This document shows, piece by piece, positions 34,203 to 43,477 of a stretch of 64,000 nucleotides of DNA (positions are counted from its first letter, which is position 1; each line of letters starts with the position of its first letter). The notes below the pieces were generated by a model. It saw only the letters and a list, made by a program, of their open reading frames with translations, ran no database searches and was not told the origin of the DNA. The position numbers were made by a program, and so were the translations under genes. Location of the stretch: the NCBI RefSeq assembly GCF_026341515.1, contig NZ_JAPEOK010000001.1:1674001-1738000 (forward strand), given 5' to 3'. The DNA is from Streptomyces sp. NBC_00878 (GTDB taxonomy: Bacteria > Actinomycetota > Actinomycetes > Streptomycetales > Streptomycetaceae).

Positions 34203-35620
34203 GTGACGCTCACCTTCCGGCCGAACCGGCGGGCGGCCGGGGCGAGCGCCGCTGTCAGCAGGGCGGTGACGGGAGCGCCGGAGCGGGCCGCGAGGGCGGC
34301 CTGGAGGGGGATCATGGCCCGAATGCCGCCGCCGACGGCTCGTTGGGTGAGTTGGGGCGACGGGTTGAGGGCGGCGTGGAAGAGGGGGCGGGCGGCGGTG
34401 ACCGCGTACACGGCGGCGAGTGCTCCGCGCAGGGGCGCGAGGTTCGCGGCGGTTGCAGCCGCGCGTCCCGGTTGGCGGTCGTTTTCCGACTGCCGGTACC
34501 GACCCGACTGCCGGTCCCGTGCCGGTTGCCGGTCCGGTCCCGGTCTCCGGTCCCGTCCCGGTCCCCAATCCCGTGGTGGGTTCCGGTCCCATGCCGGGCC
34601 GTCGCGTGTGACGGACCAGGTCAGTGCCGCCGTCGTGGCCAACGCGCTCACGGGGGCCCAAGGTGAACCACCCTGGGTCTCGTGGCGGGAGACCGTGGTG
34701 ACGGCCAGGGTGTGGGTACCCAGGGCCAGGGCGGAGGGCAGTGCTCTGCGGAAGTCGCCGTTGGCGGCCACCCCGCCGAGGAGGAGGTCCAGGGCGCGGG
34801 CCGCGGCCATCGCCACGGGGCCCGCGGGCGTGCGCTTGAGGACCAGGTCGTACGACCAGACCGTGGTCGCCAGCGCGCCGGCGACCGCGAGGGGTCTGCG
34901 GCCCGCTGTGGACGCGAGGGCCAGGCCCGCCGCCGTCAGGCCGCCTGCCGCCGCCAGAGCCGCGGTCGGCTTGATGCGGCCCGAGGGCAGGGGGCGGTGC
35001 GGGCGGTCCACGGCGTCCTCCGCGCGGTCGGCCCAGTCGTTGAGGGCCATGCCCGCTTCGTACAGGCAGAGGGAGGAGGCGATGGCGACCAGGGTTCGGG
35101 GGTTCGGGCGCGCCCCGGCCGCGGCGGCGCCCGCGAGCGCGTCGCCGGGGACGGTGAAGAGGGCGGGGAGGCGCAGGAGTTCCGCCCAGGCGTTCACGTT
35201 CGCTCCCTGCCTCGGAGGCCGTGGTGACCTCGCCTTCGCGGACCGTGGCACCGGGCGCTCGGCCCGCACGCCAGGGCCCGCCGCCCTCGGTGCCCCCTCG
35301 CCCGCGTCCCGTGGCGTCGGGCTCGCGTGCGGCTCACTCGGGCTCGCGTCCCGCGAGACCGGCCCCGAGTTCCGCGACGCCTCGTCCCACGGCCACGGGT
35401 TCTCCGCCTTCCCCTGCGAAGCCTCCCCGTGCGAAGCCATTCCCTGCGAAGCCTCCCCGTGCGAAGCCATTCCCTGCGAAGCCTCCCCGTGCGAAGCCAT
35501 TCCCTGCGAAGCCTCCCCGTGCGAAGCCATTCCCTGCGAAGCCTCCCTGCGCGGAGCCTCCCCCTGCCGAGCCTCAGTGCGGGGGCCGTCGGCCGCCCCG
35601 TGCCCCGCCTCCGCGCTCAT
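34199..35620 (-). CDS. eboC: SCO3242/EboC-type UbiA prenyltransferase with repetitive N-terminal extension
   Basis: 473 residues. ATG 35620 is supported by an ATGA overlap with the inositol-phosphate synthase gene. Residues 1-140 are hydrophilic and include four perfect GEASQGMASH decapeptides. The enzyme proper starts at VNAWAELLRLPALFTVPGD. The first UbiA Asp motif is NDWADRAEDAVDRPHRPLPS; later segments are hydrophobic helices. It would attach an isoprenoid to a small acceptor in the membrane, the EboC position in ebo clusters. Another degenerate repetitive stretch (DRRPGPDRQPARDRQSGRYR, about 365-400) lies in a loop. Confidence 0.85.
   Translation of the reverse strand: MSAEAGHGAADGPRTEARQGEAPRREASQGMASHGEASQGMASHGEASQGMASHGEASQGMASHGEASQGKAENPWPWDEASRNSGPVSRDASPSEPHASPTPRDAGEGAPRAAGPGVRAERPVPRSAKARSPRPPRQGANVNAWAELLRLPALFTVPGDALAGAAAAGARPNPRTLVAIASSLCLYEAGMALNDWADRAEDAVDRPHRPLPSGRIKPTAALAAAGGLTAAGLALASTAGRRPLAVAGALATTVWSYDLVLKRTPAGPVAMAAARALDLLLGGVAANGDFRRALPSALALGTHTLAVTTVSRHETQGGSPWAPVSALATTAALTWSVTRDGPAWDRNPPRDWGPGRDRRPGPDRQPARDRQSGRYRQSENDRQPGRAAATAANLAPLRGALAAVYAVTAARPLFHAALNPSPQLTQRAVGGGIRAMIPLQAALAARSGAPVTALLTAALAPAARRFGRKVSVT
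35412..35548. repeat. 30-bp perfect tandem repeat (4 copies plus partial) in the prenyltransferase gene
   Basis: Four identical 30-base units start at 35412, 35442, 35472 and 35502; the next, from 35532, diverges after about 15 bases. Unit length is a multiple of three, so copy-number change would keep the frame and only vary the number of GEASQGMASH decapeptides. Confidence 0.95.
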
Positions 35621-36897
35621 CGCCGATCCCCAGGCATGGCTCGCCGCTCGCCCGAAGAGCCAGACCGCTCTTCCGATGGCCCTCCCTGATCCCCCAGCCG
35701 GGCCTGTTCCCCAAGCCCGACGTTCGCCCCGAGCCCGGCCTGCTCCCCGAGGCCCGGGGGCACCCCGCGCCTCCCCCGCAGCCGCAACCGTCCCGCGAAC
35801 CCCACCAGTTCCGCGTACTGCTCGCCCAGGGCCGCGGGGCCCTCCCCCACCGGGTCCTTGAAGTAGAAGCCGAGTTCGGTCAGCGGGCCGGACAGGCCCG
35901 TCTCGTGGGCCCGGGCCACCAAGCGGGCCAGGTCCAGGATCAGTGGGGCCGCGAGGGACGAGTCGCAGCCCTGCCAGGTTGTCTGGAGGACCATCCGGGT
36001 GCCGAGGAAGCCGTCGAAGGCGATGTGGTCCCAGGCGGTCTTCCAGTCGCCGAGCGAAGGCACGTCGTCGATGTGGGTCTCGCCCTCGGGAACCAAGCCG
36101 AGGGTGTCGGCGAGGACGCGTTCCTTGCCCGCGTTCTTCGCGGCCGCCGCGCCCGGGTCGGCGAGGGCCGCGCCGTCGCCGCCGCCCAGCAGGTTCGTAC
36201 CGGACCAGGCCCGGACCGCCAGCGCGCGCTGCGCGAACATCGGGCCGAGGACCGACCGCAGGAGGGTCTGGCCGGTCTTGCCGTCACGGCCCGCGTACGG
36301 CAGGCCGGACGCCGAGGCGGCCGACGCCAGCGCGGGGTGGTGCAGGCCCATGGACGGTGTGAAGTTGACGTACGGGCAGCCCGCCCGCAGCGCGGCGGCC
36401 GCGTACAGGGAGCTGGCCGGGAGCTCCGCGTCGGTGGGCACGGGTTCCGTGGACGCCACGTTCACGACGACCGCGCGGGCCAGACCGCACCGGCGTATGA
36501 AGTCACGTATGTCGGATGACAGGGCCTCGATCAGGTCGTCCTCGGCCCGTGCGTCGCCGGGCAGCGGGCCGCCGAGCCTGATCTCCCGGTCGGCGGCGGC
36601 GAGTTCGGCGGTGACGGCCGTCGGCAGTCCGGGCGGCAGGACGCCCCCTGCGGCGAGCGCCTCGGCGCGCTTGGGCAGGGGGCAGTCCACCGTGTCGTGC
36701 CCGCCGAAGACGAGCGACGACAGCGGGGGCAGTCCGCAGTCGGCGAACGCGGGGGTCTCGGTGACCATGCCCGTCGGTGGGTGCAGCCCCGCGGTCACCG
36801 CGGCGCAGCCCGTGACGGCCGTGGTGGCGACAGAGCCGCGTGCTCCGATCAGCCACACTCCCACCCGGGGCGGGGAGACGGAGGGTTCGGCGGACAT
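35617..36897 (-). CDS. Inositol-3-phosphate synthase family protein
   Basis: 426 residues from ATG 36897 (MSAEPSVSPPRVG), with AGGAGG nine bases upstream. GVWLIGARGSVATTAVTGCA is the NAD-binding loop. YVNFTPSMGLHHPALASAAS, YAGRDGKTGQTLLRSVLGPM and IAFDGFLGTRMVLQTTWQG are the conserved MIP-synthase core. It would cyclise glucose 6-phosphate or a relative to an inositol phosphate using NAD. First gene of the coupled ebo operon; classical ebo clusters carry instead a dehydroquinate-synthase-like EboD, also a sugar-phosphate cyclase. The C-terminal 50 residues are Gly/Glu/Arg-rich and degenerate. Confidence 0.88.
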   Translation of the reverse strand: MSAEPSVSPPRVGVWLIGARGSVATTAVTGCAAVTAGLHPPTGMVTETPAFADCGLPPLSSLVFGGHDTVDCPLPKRAEALAAGGVLPPGLPTAVTAELAAADREIRLGGPLPGDARAEDDLIEALSSDIRDFIRRCGLARAVVVNVASTEPVPTDAELPASSLYAAAALRAGCPYVNFTPSMGLHHPALASAASASGLPYAGRDGKTGQTLLRSVLGPMFAQRALAVRAWSGTNLLGGGDGAALADPGAAAAKNAGKERVLADTLGLVPEGETHIDDVPSLGDWKTAWDHIAFDGFLGTRMVLQTTWQGCDSSLAAPLILDLARLVARAHETGLSGPLTELGFYFKDPVGEGPAALGEQYAELVGFAGRLRLRGRRGVPPGLGEQAGLGANVGLGEQARLGDQGGPSEERSGSSGERRAMPGDRR

Positions 36898-37044
36898 GGG
36901 CAGCCTCCTTGTCGTACGTGAGGTTGTTCGCGAGCCAACAGCGCGAGCCAAAGACGGGTGCCAAGAGCACGAGCCAGTAACACCAGCCAGTAACGCCAGC
37001 CGGAATCGGCAGCCGGGAAATCAGCTGCCGTGGAAGGGACAAGA

Positions 37045-37078
37045 CGGCGGGCGGAGGTCCGGCGTCCTCCGCCCGCCG
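37045..37078 (-). terminator. Terminator after the ThuA-DUF1080 gene
   Basis: CGGCGGGCGGAGG pairs with CCTCCGCCCGCCG (13 bp, 8-base loop); on the minus strand it is followed by TCTTGTCCCTTCC. It separates the sugar operon from the ebo operon. Confidence 0.8.
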
Positions 37079-37082
37079 CCGC

Positions 37083-38477
37083 TCAATCGCCCTGCGCGGC
37101 AGATCGCGCCGACAGTTCCTTGATCCGGATGTCGCGGAAGGACACCTGGTCCTCGGCTCCGTGGTTCTGGATGCCGACATGACCGTCGCGCAGGCTGCGC
37201 GCCGGATCGGTGTTGGTGAAATCGTTGATCTTCACGCCGTTGAGCCAGACTTGGAGTCGTTCGCCCTCCACGCGGATCTCGTACGTGTTCCACTCCCCCG
37301 GCGGGTTCAGCGCACGGTCGCGCTTCTTGATGTCGGCGGACTGGAAGCTGTACACGGCCCCGGTGGTGCGGTCGGGGGCGTCGGACGCGTCGATCTGGAC
37401 CTCGTAGCCGTTGTTGACGGCCGACCAGGGGTCGTCGGAGGCCGGGAAGCCCACGAACACACCGGAGTTGTCGTCACCGGAGGCACTCGCCATGCGCCAG
37501 TCGAGCTTCAGCGAGTACGAGCCGAAGCCGCGGTCCGCGTACCAGAGCATGCCCAGGCCGCCGGACGACGTGAGCGTGCCGTCGTCCGAGAGCGAGAACG
37601 AGCCCGGTCCCGCCTGCCTCCAGTGGGCCAGCGACTCGGCGGTCCCGTCGAAGAGAGGCGAATACCCCTTCTCCGGGCGGCAGTCGGCCTCGGCGGCGCC
37701 GACGGCCCACCGGATGCCGCCCAGCAGGTGTTGCCGGAAGGCGGGATCCTCGTACGACTCCTTGGTGTGACCGCCGCCGGTGTAGAAGGCGCGGCCACCC
37801 CGGTACTCCTGGCACCAGGCGATCGGATGGTCGCCGCCCATCGTGCCGCCGCTGTACGACGACTCGTCGAGCGAGGCCAGGATGTGGGCCCGGTCCCGGG
37901 GATTGGAGCGGTAGTCGTACCACTCGTCCGTACGGTTCCAGGACTCGCCGAGGTGCGAGGTGGCCGGGTGGGCCCGGTCCTCGACCTCGATCCGCGCGGG
38001 CTGGATCGCCGGGTGCGACTGGAAGTAGGCGCCGGCGAGACCGCCGTAGAACTCCCAGTCGTACTCGGTGTCGGCGGCCGCGTGGATGCCCACGTAACCG
38101 CCGCCGCCCTTGATGTAGCCCTCGAAAGCCCGCTGTTGGGCCTCGTCGAGGACGTCCCCGGTCGTGGAGAGGAACACCACGGCGTCGTACCGGCCGAGGT
38201 TGCGCGAGGAGAAGGCCCCCGCGTCCTCGGTGGCGTCCACCGTGAAACCGTGCTCGGCGCCGAGGCCCTTCACCGCGGCGATCCCGTCGGAGATGGAGTC
38301 GTGCCGGAACCCGGCGGTCTTGGAGAACACCAGGATCCGCTCACCCGCCGAGGGCGCCTTCGACGCAGTCGACGCGGACGAGTCGGAAGGTCCCTTCGAG
38401 GCGGCCGGTCCCGACACGCACCCGATGAGCAGGGTCGCACCGACAACAACGGTCACCGTTCGGCCAGTTGCTCGCAT
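37083..38477 (-). CDS. ThuA domain + DUF1080 (3-keto-disaccharide hydrolase) lipoprotein
   Basis: 464 residues. The lipoprotein signal ends in LLIGC at about 20, so it is anchored outside the membrane. A ThuA domain (about 48-255) contains VFSKTAGFRHDSI, YVGIHAAADTEYDWEFYGGL and AWCQEYRGGRAFYTGGGHTK. A DUF1080 concanavalin-like domain (about 270-455) contains YSPLFDGTAESLAHWRQAG, MLWYADRGFGSYSLKLDWRM and VWLNGVKINDFTNTDPARSL. DUF1080 enzymes act on 3-keto-disaccharides, and ThuA is tied to 3-keto-trehalose use. Lies 12 bases behind the dehydrogenase gene. Confidence 0.88.
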   Translation of the reverse strand: MRATGRTVTVVVGATLLIGCVSGPAASKGPSDSSASTASKAPSAGERILVFSKTAGFRHDSISDGIAAVKGLGAEHGFTVDATEDAGAFSSRNLGRYDAVVFLSTTGDVLDEAQQRAFEGYIKGGGGYVGIHAAADTEYDWEFYGGLAGAYFQSHPAIQPARIEVEDRAHPATSHLGESWNRTDEWYDYRSNPRDRAHILASLDESSYSGGTMGGDHPIAWCQEYRGGRAFYTGGGHTKESYEDPAFRQHLLGGIRWAVGAAEADCRPEKGYSPLFDGTAESLAHWRQAGPGSFSLSDDGTLTSSGGLGMLWYADRGFGSYSLKLDWRMASASGDDNSGVFVGFPASDDPWSAVNNGYEVQIDASDAPDRTTGAVYSFQSADIKKRDRALNPPGEWNTYEIRVEGERLQVWLNGVKINDFTNTDPARSLRDGHVGIQNHGAEDQVSFRDIRIKELSARSAAQGD

Positions 38478-38489
38478 CGCGCACCTCCC

Positions 38490-40997
38490 TCAGCGGGTCG
38501 TGAAGGTGAAGTCGTCCACGTCGTACAGGGCTCCGGTACCGCTCCCCTTGAAGACGAAATAGAGCGTGGTGGTCCCGCGCGGCGCTCGCGTCAGGTCGGC
38601 GCTGACGTCCTGGAAGGTCTCCCAGCCGCCGGTCACCGGGACGGTCGCCGTGCCGAGCAGGCGGCCGGTGGGCGAACCCGAGCGGACCTCCAGCTTTCCG
38701 CCCGTGCCGCCGGAGGAGATCCGTGCCGTGAGCTTCGAGGCGTTGCTCAGGACGTACGGCTCGAAGGAGATCCAGTCGCCGTTGTTGACGTCACCGACGG
38801 TCTTTCCGCCGTGTGCGGTGGTCTTCGTGATGATCGAGACGCCCTCGGACTTGCCGTAGTGCTCGGCCTGCCGGTGCCCCGGCTGGACGACGCTCTGGTC
38901 GTGCGTGGTGAGCGCCTCCTGGCCGCCGCCTCCGCCGTCGGTGTACTCCGCGTCGAAGACGCCGAAAATGTTCGCGTCCTCGTCGTGGCCGCCGTCGGCG
39001 CTGGTCTGGATGGTGCCGGAGCAGCCGTTGGCCGAGGTCACGGGGTGGCCGTGGCTGTCGTGGCCGAGGACGAAGGTGACCTTCACCTTGGCGCAGTCGA
39101 TGGTGCGGTCCTCCGGGTCGGTCACCTTCACCTTGAAGGGCACCGCCTCACCGAAGGCGAACAGCTGCCCGTTCTCCGGGAGTTGGAGGGTCACCTTCGG
39201 CGCGGTGTTGCCGACGACGATGTGCACGCTCGCGCTGCCGGTCCGTCCTGAGGCGTCCTTCGCGGTCAGCGTCGCCGTGTACGTGCCGTTCTTCTTGTAC
39301 GTGTACGTCGGGTTCGCCGCCGTCGACGTACCGCCGTCGCCGAAGTCCCAGCTGTACGTGAGGGCGTCGCCGTCGGCGTCCGTCGTACCGGCGGAGGAGA
39401 ACTCGACCTTCAGCTTCGCCTGGCCCGAGGTGCGGTCGGCCGCGGCCTGTGCCACGGGTGAGTGGCCGTCGGTGGCGTTCTCGATGCGGTACAGGGCGGA
39501 GTTCTCGTCGCCGCCGAACCATGCGAGGCCGTAGTCCAGGACGTACAGCGCGCCGTCCGGGCCGAAGGCCATGTCCATGACCTGGGTGCCGGTCCACGGC
39601 ACGTCGTTGATGGCCTGCACGGTGCCGCTGCCGTCCGACGTGATCCGCTTGATCCAGCGACGGCCGAACTCTCCGGCGAAGAAGTCCCCGTCGTACGCCT
39701 CGGGGAACTTGACGGGCGAGTCGAGCGAGGCGTCGTAGTCGTAGACCGGGCCGCCCATCGGGGACTCGGAGCCGGTGCCGAACTCGGGCACGGATGCGCC
39801 GTCGTAGGGGATCCAGGCGGCCTCGGCCGGGGGCAGATCCGTCAGGCCGGTGTTGTGGGGCGAGGTGTTCTTGGGGGCCGCGCAGTCGAAGGAGGCCTCT
39901 GAGGCGCCGGTCCCGAAGTCGTAGTCCACGTAGGCGTCGTTGTCGCCCGTGCAGTACGGCCAGCCGAAGTTGCCGGGCTTGGTGACGCGGGCGAACTCGA
40001 CCTGGCCGGCCGGGCCGCGCGCGGGGTCGGCGGCACCGGCGTCCGGGCCGTAGTCGCCGACGTAGAGGATCCCGGTCTTCTTGTCGACGCTGAAGCGGAA
40101 CGGGTTGCGGAAGCCCATCGCGTAGATCTCGGCGCGTGTCTTGTCCGTGCCGGGCGCGAAGAGGTTGCCGTCGGGGACCGTGTACGAGCCGTCGGCGTTC
40201 ACCTTGATGCGCAGGATCTTGCCGCGCAGGTCGTTGGTGTTGCCGGAGGTGCGCTGGGCGTCGAAGACGGGGTTGCGGTCGGCGCGCTCGTCGATGGGCG
40301 AGTAGCCGTCCGACTGGAACGGGTTGGAGTCGTCGCCGGTCGACAGGTAGAGGTTCCCGGCCGCGTCGAAGTCGATGTCCCCGCCCACGTGGCAGCAGAT
40401 GCCGCGGGTCGCCGGGACGTCGAGGATCTTCTTCTCGCTGGCGTTGTCGAGGGTGCCGTCCGCGTTCAGGACGAAGCGGGAGAGCCGGTTGACGCCGTCG
40501 AAGGGCGCGAAGTCGGCCGCGGTGCCGGTTTCGGGGGCGTCGCCCGCCGGGGTGTCGAGCGGCGGGGCGTAGTAGAGGTAGATGAAGCGGTTGTCGGCGA
40601 AGCCGGGGTCGATGCCGACGCCCTGCAGGCCTTCCTCGTCGTGCGTGTAGACGGCGAGTTTGCCCGCCAGTCTGGTGTTGCCTGCGCTGTCGGTGATCCG
40701 CAGTTCACCGTCGCGCGAGGTGTGCAGCACCGAGCGGTCCGGGAGGACGGCGAGCGACATGGGCTCGCCGACCTCGGGCTCGCCCTTGGCGAGGGTGACC
40801 TGCTGGAAGTCCTCGGCGGCCGCGGGCGCGGCGGCCGGGTCGGCGACGGCGGCGCCAGCCGGCGGTGTAGCCAGGGTGAGCGAGGCACCCGCGAGGAGTG
40901 CACCGGTGAACAGGGCGAGCGCCTTGCGCAGTCGGATTCTCGGGCGTCGTCTGTGGCTCTCGGATCTGGTGGTGCCTATGTGGTCGTTCCCGTGCAC
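38490..40997 (-). CDS. Secreted glucose/sorbosone dehydrogenase-like beta-propeller with PKD and CBM6 domains
   Basis: 835 residues. Signal peptide about 1-50 (KALALFTGALLAGASLTLAT). A six-bladed PQQ-dependent dehydrogenase-like propeller (about 65-510) has DEEGLQGVGIDPGF, GGDIDFDAAGNLYLSTGDDS, YAMGFRNPFRFSVD and MDMAFGPDGALYVLDYGLAW. A PKD domain spans about 522-600 (DALTYSWDFGDGGTSTAANP). A CBM6-type carbohydrate-binding module spans about 700-835 (AEHYGKSEGVSI, GDWISFEPYVL). It probably oxidises polymer-bound or free sugar outside the cell. Same operon as the ThuA-DUF1080 lipoprotein. Confidence 0.88.
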   Translation of the reverse strand: MHGNDHIGTTRSESHRRRPRIRLRKALALFTGALLAGASLTLATPPAGAAVADPAAAPAAAEDFQQVTLAKGEPEVGEPMSLAVLPDRSVLHTSRDGELRITDSAGNTRLAGKLAVYTHDEEGLQGVGIDPGFADNRFIYLYYAPPLDTPAGDAPETGTAADFAPFDGVNRLSRFVLNADGTLDNASEKKILDVPATRGICCHVGGDIDFDAAGNLYLSTGDDSNPFQSDGYSPIDERADRNPVFDAQRTSGNTNDLRGKILRIKVNADGSYTVPDGNLFAPGTDKTRAEIYAMGFRNPFRFSVDKKTGILYVGDYGPDAGAADPARGPAGQVEFARVTKPGNFGWPYCTGDNDAYVDYDFGTGASEASFDCAAPKNTSPHNTGLTDLPPAEAAWIPYDGASVPEFGTGSESPMGGPVYDYDASLDSPVKFPEAYDGDFFAGEFGRRWIKRITSDGSGTVQAINDVPWTGTQVMDMAFGPDGALYVLDYGLAWFGGDENSALYRIENATDGHSPVAQAAADRTSGQAKLKVEFSSAGTTDADGDALTYSWDFGDGGTSTAANPTYTYKKNGTYTATLTAKDASGRTGSASVHIVVGNTAPKVTLQLPENGQLFAFGEAVPFKVKVTDPEDRTIDCAKVKVTFVLGHDSHGHPVTSANGCSGTIQTSADGGHDEDANIFGVFDAEYTDGGGGGQEALTTHDQSVVQPGHRQAEHYGKSEGVSIITKTTAHGGKTVGDVNNGDWISFEPYVLSNASKLTARISSGGTGGKLEVRSGSPTGRLLGTATVPVTGGWETFQDVSADLTRAPRGTTTLYFVFKGSGTGALYDVDDFTFTTR

Positions 40998-41107
40998 GGA
41001 ATGCCTCCAGAAGGGGCTGGTTGTACATGCGGGTGCGATACGCCGGGGTGCGCCGTCACTCCGGAAGGAACTCTGCGAGGGGGGTGGCTACTTGCGAGGG
41101 AGGGTGG

Positions 41108-42112
41108 CTAGTCGTTGCCGCCGAACGCCGCGTCGAAGGACGCCGTCGGAGGTTCGAAGTCGTACGCCTTCAGCCGGGTGAGTGCCTCGGGTGCGCCCTG
41201 GAGGCGGTCCATGCCCGCGTCCTCCCACTCGACCGAGACGGGCCCCTTGTAGTCGATGGAGCGCAGCATCCGGAACACGTCCTCCCAGGGGACGTCGCCG
41301 TGGCCCGCGGACACGAAGTCCCAGCCGCGGCGGGGGTCGCCCCACGGCAGGTGGGAGCCGAGGCGTCCGTTGCGGCCGTCGAGGCGCTTGCGGGCCTCCT
41401 TGCAGTCCACGTGGTAGATCCGGTCGCGGAAGTCCCACAGGAAGCCGACCGGGTCGAGGTCCTGCCAGACGAAGTGCGAGGGGTCGAAGTTCAGCCCGAA
41501 GGCCGGGCGGTGGTCAACGGCCTCCAGAGTGCGCTGAGTTGTCCAGTAGTCGTACGCGATCTCGCTCGGGTGGACCTCGTGCGCGAACCGCACGCCCTCG
41601 GTGTCGAAGACGTCGAGGATGGGGTTCCAGCGCATGGCGAAGTCGTCGTAGCCGCGCTCGATCATCGACTCCGGGGCGGGCGGGAACATCGCGACCAGGT
41701 GCCAGATCGCGGAGCCGGTGAAGCCGATGACGGTGTCGACGCCGAAGGCGGCCGCGGCGCGCGCGGTGTCGGCGATCTCGGACGCCGCCCGCTGCCGTAC
41801 GCCCTCCGCCTCGCCGTCGCCCCAGATGCGGGCCGGGAGGATCGCCTGGTGGCGTTCGTCGATGATGGCGTCGCAGACGGCCTGGCCGACCAGGTGGTTG
41901 GAGATGGCCCAGCACTTGAGGCCGTACTTGTCGAGCAGTTCCCGCCGGGAGTCGAGATACGAGGAGTCCGCGAGGGCCTTGTCGACCTCGAAGTGGTCGC
42001 CCCAGCAGGCGAGTTCGAGTCCGTCGTAGCCGAAGTCGCGGGCGAGCCGGCAGACCTCTTCGAGGGGCAGATCGGCCCACTGACCGGTGAACAGCGTGAA
42101 GGTGCGCGGCAT
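41108..42112 (-). CDS. Sugar phosphate isomerase/epimerase (hydroxypyruvate isomerase-like TIM barrel)
   Basis: 334 residues from ATG 42112 ([15 protein letters not shown]). Barrel motifs: [39 protein letters not shown] with the metal Glu/His, [15 protein letters not shown] with Asp/His, and [18 protein letters not shown]. Members of this group epimerise or eliminate 3-keto-sugars or isomerise inositol intermediates. It lies 14 bases behind the Gfo/Idh/MocA oxidoreductase, and the two probably act on the same sugar in the cytoplasm. Confidence 0.87.
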   Translation of the reverse strand: MPRTFTLFTGQWADLPLEEVCRLARDFGYDGLELACWGDHFEVDKALADSSYLDSRRELLDKYGLKCWAISNHLVGQAVCDAIIDERHQAILPARIWGDGEAEGVRQRAASEIADTARAAAAFGVDTVIGFTGSAIWHLVAMFPPAPESMIERGYDDFAMRWNPILDVFDTEGVRFAHEVHPSEIAYDYWTTQRTLEAVDHRPAFGLNFDPSHFVWQDLDPVGFLWDFRDRIYHVDCKEARKRLDGRNGRLGSHLPWGDPRRGWDFVSAGHGDVPWEDVFRMLRSIDYKGPVSVEWEDAGMDRLQGAPEALTRLKAYDFEPPTASFDAAFGGND

Positions 42113-42126
42113 GTCAGTGGCCTTCC

Positions 42127-43347
42127 TCAGCTCGCTGTGGGGGTGTAGACGGAGTTCTTCTCGGCGCTCTCCTCGACCGCCGCGAGGACGCGCTGCACCT
42201 GCAGCCCGTCGGCGAAGGAGGGCAGCGGCTGCCCGCCGTCGGCGATCGCGTGCACCAGGTCGCGGGCCTGGTGGACGAAGGTGTGCTCGTATCCGAGGCC
42301 GTGGCCCGGCGGCCACCAGGCCTCCAGGTAGGGGTGGTCGGGTTCGGTGACGAGGATGCGGCGGAAGCCGGCGTGGGTGCCGGGCTCGGTCGCGTCGTGG
42401 TACGAGAGTTCGTTGAGGCGCTCCAGGTCGAAGGCCAACGAGCCGTTGTCGCCGTTGAGTTCGATGCGCAGGGAGTTCTTGCGGCCGGTCGCGAACCGGG
42501 TGGCCTCGAAGGACGCGAGGGCGCCCGAGGCGAACCGTCCGGTGAACAGGGCGGCGTCATCGACCGTGACCGCCCCGAGTCCGCCGCCCCCGGCCGCCGA
42601 GAGTCCGCTGGAGGAGCCGGCCGGCAACGGCCGCTCCCGTACGAAGGTCTCGGTGAGTGCGGACACTCCCACGACCGGCTCCCCCGCCAGGTACTGCGCG
42701 AGGTCGACGATGTGCGCGCCCAGGTCGCCGAGCGCGCCCGAGCCCGCCGTCTCCTTGCGCAGCCGCCAGGTGAGCGGGAACTCCCGGTCCACCAGCCAGT
42801 CCTGAAGGTATGTCACCCGTACGTGCCGCAGAGTGCCGAGGCGCCCCTCGGCGATCATCCGCCGGGCGAGTGAAGTGGCGGGCACCCGGCGGTAGTTGAA
42901 GCCGACCATCGCCACCTGGCCGCGTCCGGCGGCGGCTTGGGCGGCCTCGGCCATCGCCTCGGCCTCCTCGACCGTGTTGGCGAGGGGCTTCTCGCACAGC
43001 ACGTGCTTGCCCGCGGCGAGCGCGGCGATGGCGATCTCGGCGTGGCTGTCGCCGGGGGTGCAGATGTCGACCAGGTCGACGTCGTCGCGGGCGATCAGCG
43101 CCCGCCAGTCGGTCTCGGCGGCCGCCCAGCCGAGCCGGTCGGCCGCCGCTCGTACAGCTCCTGCGTCACGGCCGCAGACGGCGGCGAGGACCGGTCGGCG
43201 CGGCAGGTCGAAGACGCGGCCCACGGTGCGCCAGCCCTGGGAGTGGGCGGCGCCCATGAACGCGTATCCGACCATGCCCACGCCCAGCGGCGGCCTTCCG
43301 GCCGCTGCCCCGGCCTGTGCCTCGTCGGGCTGCTGCGGCTGTCCCAT
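42127..43347 (-). CDS. Gfo/Idh/MocA family NAD(P)-dependent sugar oxidoreductase
   Basis: 406 residues. An N-terminal Rossmann domain ([19 protein letters not shown]) is followed by [20 protein letters not shown] and [20 protein letters not shown] with the EKP Lys typical of the family. The C-terminal alpha/beta domain has [20 protein letters not shown] with the Asp/His pair that abstracts the hydroxyl proton. It would oxidise a sugar or cyclitol hydroxyl with NAD. Its place between the ABC transporter and the TIM-barrel isomerase fits oxidation to a 3-keto sugar. Confidence 0.9.
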   Translation of the reverse strand: MGQPQQPDEAQAGAAAGRPPLGVGMVGYAFMGAAHSQGWRTVGRVFDLPRRPVLAAVCGRDAGAVRAAADRLGWAAAETDWRALIARDDVDLVDICTPGDSHAEIAIAALAAGKHVLCEKPLANTVEEAEAMAEAAQAAAGRGQVAMVGFNYRRVPATSLARRMIAEGRLGTLRHVRVTYLQDWLVDREFPLTWRLRKETAGSGALGDLGAHIVDLAQYLAGEPVVGVSALTETFVRERPLPAGSSSGLSAAGGGGLGAVTVDDAALFTGRFASGALASFEATRFATGRKNSLRIELNGDNGSLAFDLERLNELSYHDATEPGTHAGFRRILVTEPDHPYLEAWWPPGHGLGYEHTFVHQARDLVHAIADGGQPLPSFADGLQVQRVLAAVEESAEKNSVYTPTAS

Positions 43348-43419
43348 GCGGAGGTCCTCCTCTTCGTCGTGGCGCGGTGGGGGGTGTTGTGCGACAGCGC
43401 TCCGCGGGGTGCGTGGGTT

Positions 43420-43477
43420 GTCTGCGGGTCCGTTTTGGCTGGTCGCGCAGTTCCCCGCGCCCCTGAACAGGCGCGGC
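43420..43477. repeat. Dispersed Streptomyces intergenic repeat
   Basis: Contains TGGTCGCGCAGTTCCCCGCG followed by CCCCTGAA. From memory, this GGGGCGCGGGGAACTGCGCGACC-type sequence is scattered through Streptomyces genomes between genes. Here it sits between the binding-protein gene and the oxidoreductase gene. Confidence 0.65.

Noticed and set aside
35412-35548. CRISPR array
   Set aside because: The 30-base units are contiguous with no spacers and lie within a coding frame; no cas gene is present.
37161-39251. 696-codon plus-strand frame opposite ThuA-DUF1080 and the dehydrogenase
   Set aside because: It spans two real genes on the other strand and has no family motifs.
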